A stretch of 19,896 bases of DNA. Source: Candidatus Hermodarchaeota archaeon (lineage in GTDB: Archaea > Asgardarchaeota > Hermodarchaeia > Hermodarchaeales > Hermodarchaeaceae). The translations under genes and the position numbers were made by a program. Within the stretch, counting starts at the first letter, position 1. Every line of letters begins with the position of its first letter. Shown here in pieces: positions 8,126 to 13,961 of this stretch. Location of the stretch: the NCBI GenBank assembly GCA_016840185.1, contig JAEOSV010000294.1:1-19896 (forward strand), given 5' to 3'. The notes beneath the pieces were generated by a model. It saw only the letters and a program-made list of their open reading frames with translations. It was not told the DNA's origin and did no database searches.

Positions 8126-9325
8126 TTAATAGAAAGAGGGAGCGCGTTCGAATTGCTGCTTGGGAGGCTTCATTTTCATCGTTTTCTTTGGGGACAAGAC
8201 TTCAACTAAGTTGTACTCTCGCTGACCCAAGCCCAACTGCTCCCCATGCTTTGTCAGATCATAGGGATTCTTGTACGGACCCCACAACCGCTGAAATGGA
8301 TGTAAATCGGCTTTGGGATCTAAGTTGGCATGCTTGAAATAGGGTGGAATTTCGCTCTCAATTAATCCTTTTTCAGCAACCATATCGAGGGTGGCTTGTT
8401 CCACTGCAATGATGTCTCGGCTCGCGAAAATTCCGATATGGGGCACTACGGCTGGTTGGATGATGCCCATACAATCACAGTGAGGCGTAATATCGATGGC
8501 GACGTTGATGTAGAACCGTTTCTTCTCATCAAAAGTATCAATTATGTGTTTAGCAGCAATGGCCATCATTTCTTGAAAGGCTTCGAATTGGTCGGGCTGG
8601 AGGTTAAGGCAGTCAACACCTTCATCTGCTTTGATACATTCGACACAATTACCGTAATGACACTGGAAACGCATGATGTTGAGCTTGTGTTTCTCTTTAT
8701 CGTATGAGAGGGCATGGTAGGGGCAGGCTTCAACGAGTTTCTGGGCATGTTCGGGGGAGCATTTCTTGGAATCCCACCAGGGAAAGGTGTTTTCGACACC
8801 GTGAATTCGTTCCCATCGTGAAGGACCAGAGTATCCTCCTAAGGCGATGTTTTTCACAGCACCACCATAGCCACAATTGGCATGGCCTTTAGCGTGGGTG
8901 AGATCGATGAGGGCTTCGGCGTCGTGAAGGACACCACCCATTTCGATTTCTTTGACGTTTTTGAAATTTATCTTCACGGGTTTGGTGTACCCGTCTTTGA
9001 CTCCTGCTACTGGGATGAGGGGACAACCACAGGTTTCTTGGGTATATCCTCGTTCAGCTGCATTGTATACGGCAGTAGGATTGTCGGTGACAAAAGGCCA
9101 GCCACCTGCTTCTTTAACAGCTTTGACAATGCGTCGAACGAAAAACACGGGTACAGTTTGATAGCCATCAGCGAAGCCGAGGTGCATTTTAATCGCGACT
9201 TTGTCGTTTTTCTCGATAGTGGAAAAATCGAGGTGTTCTAGGAGTTTGTCAAGTTTAGCGCCAAGGGATGCAAATCTAGCGTCTCGACCTTGTTGAATTG
9301 ATCCAAAATAAACTTTAGACGGCAC
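8126..9325 (-). CDS. DUF362 family, cysteine-rich ferredoxin-like protein
   Basis: This is a cytoplasmic protein of about 399 residues of the DUF362 family, a putative iron-sulfur protein of unknown reaction. Recognisable segments, numbered from GTG 9334, are KVYFGS (7-12), a conserved KMHLGFADGYQTVPV block (49-63), VTDNPTAVY (82-90) and DLTHAKGHANCGYGGAVKN (144-162). A ferredoxin-like cysteine cluster follows: C192, C204-P, C225-x4-C230-x2-C233 and C242. The CP and CxxxxCxxC spacing resembles, but does not exactly match, a standard 4Fe-4S motif. The longest frame starts at GTG 9334, but that GTG belongs to AGGTG. The GTG at 9325 lies six bases after that Shine-Dalgarno and is the better start. 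A hairpin terminator follows the stop, so this appears to be a monocistronic unit. The family is confident; the cofactor and substrate are inferred. Confidence 0.9.
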   Translation of the reverse strand: MPSKVYFGSIQQGRDARFASLGAKLDKLLEHLDFSTIEKNDKVAIKMHLGFADGYQTVPVFFVRRIVKAVKEAGGWPFVTDNPTAVYNAAERGYTQETCGCPLIPVAGVKDGYTKPVKINFKNVKEIEMGGVLHDAEALIDLTHAKGHANCGYGGAVKNIALGGYSGPSRWERIHGVENTFPWWDSKKCSPEHAQKLVEACPYHALSYDKEKHKLNIMRFQCHYGNCVECIKADEGVDCLNLQPDQFEAFQEMMAIAAKHIIDTFDEKKRFYINVAIDITPHCDCMGIIQPAVVPHIGIFASRDIIAVEQATLDMVAEKGLIESEIPPYFKHANLDPKADLHPFQRLWGPYKNPYDLTKHGEQLGLGQREYNLVEVLSPKKTMKMKPPKQQFERAPSFY

Positions 9326-9382
9326 GTTGTTCACCTGTTAATTTGTCTGTGGGTGAGTGTTTTCAATAGGTTTTCTAATGCT

Positions 9383-9400
9383 ATGAGAATACTGTCTCAT
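9383..9400 (-). repeat. Inverted repeat upstream of the DUF362 gene
   Basis: ATGAGA and TCTCAT form 6-bp arms around a 6-base spacer, 58-75 bases upstream of the chosen DUF362 start. The position suits a regulator-binding site, but it could also occur by chance. Confidence 0.3.
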
Positions 9401-9458
9401 GTTGTGTAAAAACCTTTCCCTTTTTTCAGACTAAAAGGGTTGTAGAGAAAAAGAAATG

Positions 9459-9490
9459 GGGGGCTGACCACCAGTTGTGGTCGATCCCCA
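9459..9490 (-). terminator. Strong hairpin terminator of the 48-codon gene
   Basis: A perfect 6-bp inner stem (GACCAC / GTGGTC, 5-base loop) is extended by an outer GGGG/CCCC clamp with a small internal loop. On the minus strand it is followed by ATTTCTTTTTC. It lies about 25 bases after the stop of the small ORF at 9516-9662, which supports that ORF being expressed. Confidence 0.65.
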
Positions 9491-9515
9491 AACGGAAAGA
9501 ATTATACCGGTTTGT

Positions 9516-9662
9516 TTATCGTCGCTGAAAGAGGAGCGATTTATCGAAGGGCCCTTTATAGAGTGCCTTGGGATTGTGACATTCTGCGAGACCTGCTGGT
9601 TCTTTAGCTCGCTTGTCTTCAGAGACGGATACTTTACATTTGTTTAATTCGTATCGGACCAT
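9516..9662 (-). CDS. Small protein, 48 residues, unknown
   Basis: This short frame runs from ATG 9662 to TAA 9516. Signals on both sides support it: GGGGTGA ends five bases before the ATG and matches the GGTGA ribosome-binding sites of this genome, and a strong hairpin with T-run follows the stop. The product begins MVRYELNKCKVSV and ends SLLFQRR. It is basic and soluble, with two cysteines (C9 and C29) and a central segment GLAECHNPKALYKG. I do not recognise the family. A C-x-NP element is shared with the 45-codon ORF at 11521-11658. It diverges from the flavoprotein-SCP2 gene, and the 229-base spacer carries several inverted repeats. Confidence 0.6.
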   Translation of the reverse strand: MVRYELNKCKVSVSEDKRAKEPAGLAECHNPKALYKGPFDKSLLFQRR

Positions 9663-9734
9663 AACTATCACCCCTTATTTGTTGGTTAGTCAGCGTTGTC
9701 AGCTGTTTCTGGGTTTGTAAGGTCGTAGTAAACA

Positions 9735-9767
9735 CTTGAAAAAATCAAGGAGTTAACACTGTTAAGT
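9735..9767. repeat. Two small inverted repeats in the divergent promoter
   Basis: CTTGA-AAAAA-TCAAG (9735-9749) is followed at once by AGTTAACA-C-TGTTAAGT (9751-9767, one mismatch). They lie between the 48-codon gene and the flavoprotein-SCP2 gene and could be regulatory. Evidence is positional only. Confidence 0.3.
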
Positions 9768-9837
9768 CATGGTGGTTTAAATGCCTTCCCCATTTCTCAG
9801 CTACCGAACCAACCAGATTGAATTTATTACGAAAATA

Positions 9838-9868
9838 AAGGTTATAACCTTGCGAGAATGACAAGGTT
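9838..9868 (+). promoter_or_regulatory. TATA box embedded in overlapping palindromes (operator candidate)
   Basis: AAGGTTATAACCTT (9838-9851) is a perfect 14-bp palindrome centred on a TATA-like TTATAA. Its right arm also pairs with CAAGGTT at 9862-9868 (AACCTTG / CAAGGTT, 7-bp arms, 9-base spacer). Three AAGGTT half-sites therefore cover the TATA box and the expected start of transcription near 9870. An A-rich stretch just upstream could be the BRE. The ATG at 9892 and GAGGGTG ribosome-binding site follow. This is the geometry of an archaeal repressor operator. Confidence 0.6.
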
Positions 9869-9891
9869 CGAAAACACGAGGGTGCCTCTCA

Positions 9892-10965
9892 ATGAAAATT
9901 CTAGCAATCTTAGGAAGCCCTCACGGACTAAAAGGAGCCACAAACGAAGTTCTTTCCAAAGTTCTAGCAGCTTGTAAAGAGCAAGGAGCAAAGATTGAAA
10001 CAATTGTACTCAGCAAGAAGAAGGTGCGATATTGCGTCGGATGTGCTAATTGCCTGTTTCACGGTGACTGTTCAATTAAGGATGACGTACCTGGCATTCA
10101 CAAGAAGATATTCGAAGCCGATGGAATCATCTTTGCATCTCCTGTTTACCTTGGAACCGTTAGCGGACAAATGAAGACATTTCTTGATCGATGCCTTCCC
10201 CTTGGCCATCGTCCCCAATTAATGGGCAAGTACGGTCTTGCCATTGCCGCCTCGGCAGGAATCCAAGATGTCGAGACCCGTGACTATCTCCAGAATGCAT
10301 TAATGTCATTTGGCGTGTCTGTTGTGGGAGGCATCTGTGGCATCGCCGTAGGTCCCGGATTTCTCGAAGACGAAGAGATTGTTACCGAACATGCTACTCG
10401 ACTTGGTCACCAACTCGTTACTGCCATTCGTGAGAAGCACAAATATCCCGAAACAGGAGAGCTGCGCCGTGCACGAGCCTTCTTCCGAGACCTTATAATA
10501 CGCTACCAAGGTCTTTTCCAAAAAGACTACGAATATTGGAAAGAGAAAGGCTGGTTGACGCTTCCTAGAGATATAACAGCCGAAGGAGATAGCACAGAGG
10601 ACATGGAAACAATAGATTTAGATGATGCTGCAGCAATGGCCAAATGCCGAGAGATGTTTGAACTAATGCCCACCGCGTTTAATCCTGAAGAGGCAAAGAA
10701 CATGAACGCCACATATCAATTTGAAATCACTTCAGGATCAGACACTTTGGTTTGGCATTTGATAATCAAGAACAAAACATGTGTTTGCGGCGAAGGCAGT
10801 GTGAAAAAACCCTCATCGATTGTGAAGTGTTCAGCGTCAGATTGGATTGCCCTGACAGAAGGACGACTCGGAGGCATGAAGGCTTTCATCAGCGGACGCC
10901 TTAAGACAACAGGAAATTGGCGACTGCTGACGAAGTTTGAGAACCTATTCACTACCTCAGCTTAA
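9892..10965 (+). CDS. Iron-sulfur flavoprotein (NADPH-dependent FMN reductase fold) fused to an SCP2 lipid-binding domain
   Basis: This cytosolic protein has 357 residues. Residues 1-180 form a flavodoxin-like domain with the FMN phosphate loop GSPHGLKGATNEV (8-20) and SPVYLGTVSGQMKTFLDR (83-100). The compact cluster C48-x2-C51-x2-C54-x5-C60 matches the 4Fe-4S motif of archaeal iron-sulfur flavoproteins. After a linker, residues about 246-352 resemble a sterol carrier protein 2 domain: TYQFEI (274-279), a W-x-L-x-IKN-x-TC strand, DW-x-AL-x-EG, and SGRLK-x-TGNW near 334-343. SCP2 domains form hydrophobic tunnels for lipids or acyl chains. The fusion suggests redox chemistry on, or electron transfer to, a bound lipid or quinone; that is inference. 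The start ATG follows GAGGGTG. The gene is alone in its unit, with a palindromic operator candidate upstream and a hairpin downstream. Confidence 0.92.
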   Translation: MKILAILGSPHGLKGATNEVLSKVLAACKEQGAKIETIVLSKKKVRYCVGCANCLFHGDCSIKDDVPGIHKKIFEADGIIFASPVYLGTVSGQMKTFLDRCLPLGHRPQLMGKYGLAIAASAGIQDVETRDYLQNALMSFGVSVVGGICGIAVGPGFLEDEEIVTEHATRLGHQLVTAIREKHKYPETGELRRARAFFRDLIIRYQGLFQKDYEYWKEKGWLTLPRDITAEGDSTEDMETIDLDDAAAMAKCREMFELMPTAFNPEEAKNMNATYQFEITSGSDTLVWHLIIKNKTCVCGEGSVKKPSSIVKCSASDWIALTEGRLGGMKAFISGRLKTTGNWRLLTKFENLFTTSA

Positions 10966-11004
10966 GCCGATAATTATTGAAATGGATGCCAAAACCCACT
11001 CGAT

Positions 11005-11035
11005 GCCCAAAAGGGCGAAGGAAGAGCCTATTTTT
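11005..11035 (+). terminator. Hairpin and T-run after the flavoprotein-SCP2 gene
   Basis: GCCC-AAAA-GGGC forms a tight 4-bp hairpin (11005-11016) followed 15 bases later by TTTTT (11031-11035), 40 bases after the stop. It is plausible but weak. Confidence 0.4.
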
Positions 11036-11215
11036 ACGGTGGTAAACTCAAATTCACCTTTGGATGGAGTGGACAACGATGAGTGAGTTTTAGCATCCAG
11101 TGCCATAATGAAACTAATTTCGCAAGCGATAAGTGCATCAGACTTGTGTCGGGTTTCTTCACTTTGATCTCCACATTATTGCTGTACGGAATTGAATTGA
11201 AAAAGAAGAAGTAAT

Positions 11216-11336
11216 GGGTCTTCCTGTGAACACTGGCCAAGAGGCAGGAAGGGGGACTGGCTACGAGCACGAGTGAGGCTTGTGGACCTACAGAGTGGAC
11301 AACGGACGTGTGTAGCGTATGTGTTCCGGAAGACCC
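11216..11336 (-). ncRNA. Candidate structured RNA, about 120 bases
   Basis: The ends pair in a long helix: GGGTCTTCC (11216-11224) with GGAAGACCC (11328-11336). After a 3-versus-1 base internal loop, GAACAC (11228-11233) pairs with GTGTTC (11321-11326). Inside, GCTAC (11260-11264) pairs with GTAGC (11312-11316), and CACGAG pairs with CTTGTG in a small hairpin around 11268-11284. On the minus strand the outer helix is followed by ATTACTTCTTCTTTTTC, like a terminator, so I favour that strand. It does not show the conserved cores of RNase P RNA or SRP RNA. A MITE-like element is possible, but I see no target-site duplication. Confidence 0.35.
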
Positions 11337-11401
11337 GAGTTCGTGACATCATCGTGATGGATTGCCCCTAGCCAGTTCGTTACCTTCATGTGATCGCTAT
11401 T

Positions 11402-11485
11402 TTACCGACGAGTAAGGATTAAAGAGTAAACGAAGGTATTTTTACTGGAGCCGTTCTTCTTGGTATTTCGTTTTTTGAGTGCCAT
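11402..11485 (-). CDS. Possible 27-residue basic peptide
   Basis: ATG 11485 is preceded by GGTGA with four bases of spacing, matching the local ribosome-binding pattern. The frame encodes a very basic peptide (MALKKRNTKKNG..., ending ILTRR) and ends at TAA 11402. It lies 35 bases downstream of the 45-codon ORF, in the same direction. The length alone gives no support, so the case rests on the ribosome-binding site and position. Confidence 0.3.
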   Translation of the reverse strand: MALKKRNTKKNGSSKNTFVYSLILTRR

Positions 11486-11520
11486 ATTATCACCAACCTT
11501 TCAAATTCTGTGTTCGACTT

Positions 11521-11658
11521 CTACCATTTTGAACCTCGGCGTGAGGTCATGATTTTATAGGCTCGCTTGAAGCTCGGTGTTGAGTGTGGATTGCGACACC
11601 CGAGAGCTGCTCGCTCACCGACTCCGATGCGAGCGAAGTTGATTTTTTTCTTTGACAT
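11521..11658 (-). CDS. Possible 45-residue basic small protein
   Basis: ATG 11658 follows GGTGG (nine bases of spacing) and the frame ends at TAG 11521. The product is strongly basic (MSKKKINFARIGVGE..., ending RRGSKW), with one cysteine in GCRNPHSTPSF. The pattern E-x-A-x-L-x-C-x-NP recalls E-x-A-x-L-x2-C-x-NP in the 48-residue protein at 9516-9662; the similarity is short. An AT-rich TATA-like region (11719-11732) lies at a suitable distance upstream. The family is not recognised, and the coding status is plausible rather than proven. Confidence 0.4.
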   Translation of the reverse strand: MSKKKINFARIGVGERAALGCRNPHSTPSFKRAYKIMTSRRGSKW

Positions 11659-11718
11659 TATTTTTTACCACCGTGTGTCCCGATGTTCTTACGGGATGAG
11701 AATACTATCTACTACTAT

Positions 11719-11732
11719 GATATAAATATATC
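11719..11732 (-). promoter_or_regulatory. TATA-like element upstream of the small ORFs
   Basis: GATATAAATATATC is an imperfect palindrome whose minus-strand reading contains TTTATATC. Initiation about 25 bases downstream would leave a leader of about 40 bases before ATG 11658. Because it is nearly symmetric it could also act on the plus strand. Confidence 0.35.
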
Positions 11733-11846
11733 GGTCTTGGAGATGGTAACTATCATATAACGAGAAAATAATACCGTCACATGGTACTCTAACCGCAAAA
11801 ACACCTGTTTTTTTGCTCCACACAGGTTCTTGCCACATACCAGAAG

Positions 11847-11854
11847 CATATAAG
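11847..11854 (+). promoter_or_regulatory. TATA box of the serine hydrolase gene
   Basis: CATATAAG lies about 50 bases upstream of ATG 11902. Archaeal initiation 22-27 bases downstream would fall near 11875. That is downstream of the alternative TTG start at 11863, so it supports ATG 11902. Confidence 0.45.
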
Positions 11855-11901
11855 AAGAAACTTTGGATGGAGAGAGCAGCAGTAACCAACGGTCGGTAAT
11901 C

Positions 11902-13191
11902 ATGGCTCCTCGAAAAACCCTTTGGCTCACCAGTGCACTGGTTCTTTTCTTATTGGTAATTGCCCCACCCATATGGAATGATCCTCAGCCGATGCGTAAC
12001 GTATCTGCTACACCCGATTACTGGCCCACAGAGGGTTGGCGTTCAACCAGCCCCGAAGCCCAGGGCATGAGTTCTTTGCAGTTACAGGCAATGGAAGGGT
12101 ATATTCAGCAACTGACTTGGGGACACCTGATTCGATCTGTATTAATTATCCGAAACGGGTACATTGTCTGGGAATCCTATTACAACCCCAACTACGGGGA
12201 AGCCGACCAAGTTAATGTGTTCTCGTGCACGAAAAGCGTGACATCAGCACTCGTGGGGATAGCCCTTGATGAAGGACACATAGCCGGCGTAAATGAAACT
12301 CTAGTGAGCTTTTTCCCTGATCGCACCATCGCGAACTTGACCACTGAAAAAGAAGCTATCACATTGCAACAGATGCTGACCATGACCTCAGGTCTAGCCT
12401 GGTTTGAATGGCCGTATGGTCCAACGAGTAGTTTCACCTATATGAAGGATAGCGCAGACTGGGTCCAGTACACCTTGGATAAGCCCATGCGATATGATGC
12501 CGGAGAGGTTTGGGACTATAACTCAGGAGGATCCCATCTTCTTTCCATGGTGGTGAATCAAACCGTTGGCACCACCACACTCTCGTATGCGGACAGCCAT
12601 CTCTTTTCGCCCTTGGGGATTACTGATTATCAGTGGGACACAGATCCTCAAGATGTGGTGTTTGGAGGTTCAGACCTGCATCTGAAGCCACGGGACATGG
12701 CAAAATTCGGTTATTTGTACCTCAATAATGGTTCTTGGGAGAATAATCAAGTCATATCCACGTCTTGGATTAATGACTCGACCGCTGACCATGTGACGCC
12801 ATATAATGACACTGATACCACCGGGTATGGCTACCAGTGGTGGATAAATCGTCCAATAGATACCTATCTGGCGATTGGGTATAATGGTCAGCAAATCAAT
12901 GTTGTACCCGAACACAATCTTGTCGTCGTGTTCACTGCATGGTTCGAGTACGCCTCTTTTTCCACCATTATGGAAGAATACATCATCCCTGCCGTGGGTT
13001 ACCAACCACCCGTGGGTCCAAGTTTTCCACTGACCTTTGAGCAAATCATCAATATCGGATTTGTGATTATGAGCGTTGTTGTCGCAATTCCACTCTGTCT
13101 TGAAGCCTTCATTCAAATCCGTAACCGACGTCGGTCCACTGACTCTGAAGAGCAGTCTGAAGAAGATGAAGCACCAGCCCAAAATGAGTAG
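11902..13191 (+). CDS. Membrane-anchored beta-lactamase-fold serine hydrolase (class C / PBP4-esterase family)
   Basis: This 429-residue protein acts outside the membrane. The N-terminus (MAPRKTLW then about 18 hydrophobic residues) is a signal peptide or anchor. The core is the beta-lactamase-related serine hydrolase fold with SxxK as SCTK (S108-K111), the YxN-type tyrosine motif as YNS (206-208), and GYNGQ (326-330) in place of the KTG/HTG box. A transmembrane helix near residues 380-405 is followed by a basic stop-transfer RNRRR and an acidic cytoplasmic tail. Several N-x-S/T sequons fit an extracellular location. Members hydrolyse esters, peptides or amides; a role in antibiotic resistance cannot be assumed. 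The longest frame starts at TTG 11863, but the TATA position favours ATG 11902. It converges on the winged-helix regulator with eight bases between the stops. Confidence 0.92.
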   Translation: MAPRKTLWLTSALVLFLLVIAPPIWNDPQPMRNVSATPDYWPTEGWRSTSPEAQGMSSLQLQAMEGYIQQLTWGHLIRSVLIIRNGYIVWESYYNPNYGEADQVNVFSCTKSVTSALVGIALDEGHIAGVNETLVSFFPDRTIANLTTEKEAITLQQMLTMTSGLAWFEWPYGPTSSFTYMKDSADWVQYTLDKPMRYDAGEVWDYNSGGSHLLSMVVNQTVGTTTLSYADSHLFSPLGITDYQWDTDPQDVVFGGSDLHLKPRDMAKFGYLYLNNGSWENNQVISTSWINDSTADHVTPYNDTDTTGYGYQWWINRPIDTYLAIGYNGQQINVVPEHNLVVVFTAWFEYASFSTIMEEYIIPAVGYQPPVGPSFPLTFEQIINIGFVIMSVVVAIPLCLEAFIQIRNRRRSTDSEEQSEEDEAPAQNE

Positions 13192-13199
13192 ATGTTCGC

Positions 13200-13844
13200 C
13201 TACTTGAAACAAGGTTGGAGCTTTTCAAAAATTTTCGGATTCTTAAGACCGATTGCGAGAAAACTGACCAGATTGAGCACCTTGGATTTGTACTTCCAAT
13301 CAAGTCCAGTGAATAAATCAATCATATCATCATCGGCGTCTTCTAAGAGACTGATGATGTATTTGTTACCGACAGCTTCAAACTCATTCATGAATTTGAC
13401 GATACAATTTTCGTCAGTCTTTTCAGCGCCGACGATTTTGCTGAGCATTTGTGACATTACACCAGCTAATTCTTTACCGTCGTCACAGTTCCAATATTCC
13501 TGTTCGCTTTGTCCTGTAACGAAGGCTTCTGCTGTTCGTGAAAAAAGGGTTTCAGTGGCAGTTTTGCCAATAACTACACGTTGGCCTGCAGGAACAACCA
13601 AATCGGCTTTTTCTAACACTTTCAAATACCGGTAAATGGTTTTATCAGATTTTGCTTCGATTTCATCTGATTTTTTCGCTTCATCTGCATAGGCTTCTTC
13701 GATTTCCCGAACTGTCATAGGACCTTTCCGGAGAACCAGGATAATTGGTATATGATTTGGATCTAATAATACTTCATTTATTTTCGAATCATATATAATT
13801 TTAATGCGTTCGGGTGTGAAGGTTAATACATCTTGATGGGCCAT
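13200..13844 (-). CDS. Winged-helix transcriptional regulator
   Basis: This is a cytosolic DNA-binding protein of 214 residues. An N-terminal winged helix-turn-helix (about residues 30-90) follows the ArsR/TrmB-like pattern. It runs from IPIILVLRKGPMTVREIEEAY through a charged segment to the recognition region KTIYRYLKVLEKADLVVP and the wing GQRVVIGKTATETLF. The C-terminal half is helical and acidic with no recognisable effector domain; its CDDG and EDADDD stretches are notable but unassigned. The frame opens at GTG 13853, but that GTG is part of AGGTG. ATG 13844 lies six bases after it and is the better start. The promoter contains a perfect 15-bp inverted repeat, suggesting autoregulation. 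The neighbouring methylase or serine hydrolase could also be targets; this is inference. Confidence 0.85.
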   Translation of the reverse strand: MAHQDVLTFTPERIKIIYDSKINEVLLDPNHIPIILVLRKGPMTVREIEEAYADEAKKSDEIEAKSDKTIYRYLKVLEKADLVVPAGQRVVIGKTATETLFSRTAEAFVTGQSEQEYWNCDDGKELAGVMSQMLSKIVGAEKTDENCIVKFMNEFEAVGNKYIISLLEDADDDMIDLFTGLDWKYKSKVLNLVSFLAIGLKNPKIFEKLQPCFK

Positions 13845-13903
13845 GTTCGTCACCTGATTATTCTCAAAGAGAGATAGTACGGTTTTTGTTATTAATCTTT
13901 TTA

Positions 13904-13926
13904 TCTCACGTCGTGAGAATATTATA
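13904..13926 (-). promoter_or_regulatory. Perfect inverted repeat next to a TATA box (operator of the winged-helix gene)
   Basis: TCTCACG-T-CGTGAGA (13904-13918) is a perfect 7-1-7 inverted repeat. On the minus strand it directly follows a TATA-like TATAATA (13920-13926), so a bound dimer would cover the space between TATA and the transcription start. A second possible TATA (TTAATAAC, about 13888-13895) lies on the other side. The site is 60-74 bases upstream of the ATG of the winged-helix gene. Confidence 0.55.
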
Positions 13927-13961
13927 TCTTGAAGAATTTTGTACGTTAATACCTTTTAAAT

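Larger units (their letters stand above)
10966..11862. other. Long stretch without a large gene
   Basis: This holds, in order: a terminator-like hairpin for the flavoprotein gene (11005-11035); AT-rich sequence with short pairings such as AAACTCA / TGAGTTT; a candidate structured RNA (11216-11336); two very small minus-strand ORFs with good ribosome-binding sites (11402-11485 and 11521-11658); and AT-rich promoter-like sequence (11719-11854). The 78-codon minus-strand frame at 11034-11270 lacks a ribosome-binding site and protein-like composition, so I do not call it. Confidence 0.5.

Noticed and set aside
10982..11086. 34-codon plus-strand frame after the flavoprotein gene
   Set aside because: It lacks a ribosome-binding site and overlaps the terminator-like hairpin, so translation is unlikely despite plausible composition.
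11034..11270. 78-codon minus-strand frame
   Set aside because: It starts at GTG inside the candidate structured RNA, has no ribosome-binding site and has low-complexity, non-protein-like content.
11216..11336. MITE or insertion-sequence remnant with terminal inverted repeats
   Set aside because: The inverted ends could suggest this, but no target-site duplication or second copy is visible in the window. A structured RNA with a T-rich tract after it fits better.
10966..11862. RNase P RNA, SRP RNA or tRNA in the long gap
   Set aside because: The conserved core sequences of RNase P and SRP RNA and a tRNA T-loop plus acceptor pairing were looked for by eye and not found.
11863..11901. TTG start of the serine hydrolase at 11863
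   Set aside because: The likely TATA box places the transcription start downstream of this codon, and the signal peptide begins properly at ATG 11902.
12670..13212. 180-codon minus-strand frame opposite the serine hydrolase
   Set aside because: It is antisense to a gene with clear catalytic motifs, shows no domain pattern and has unlikely composition; it is a shadow frame.
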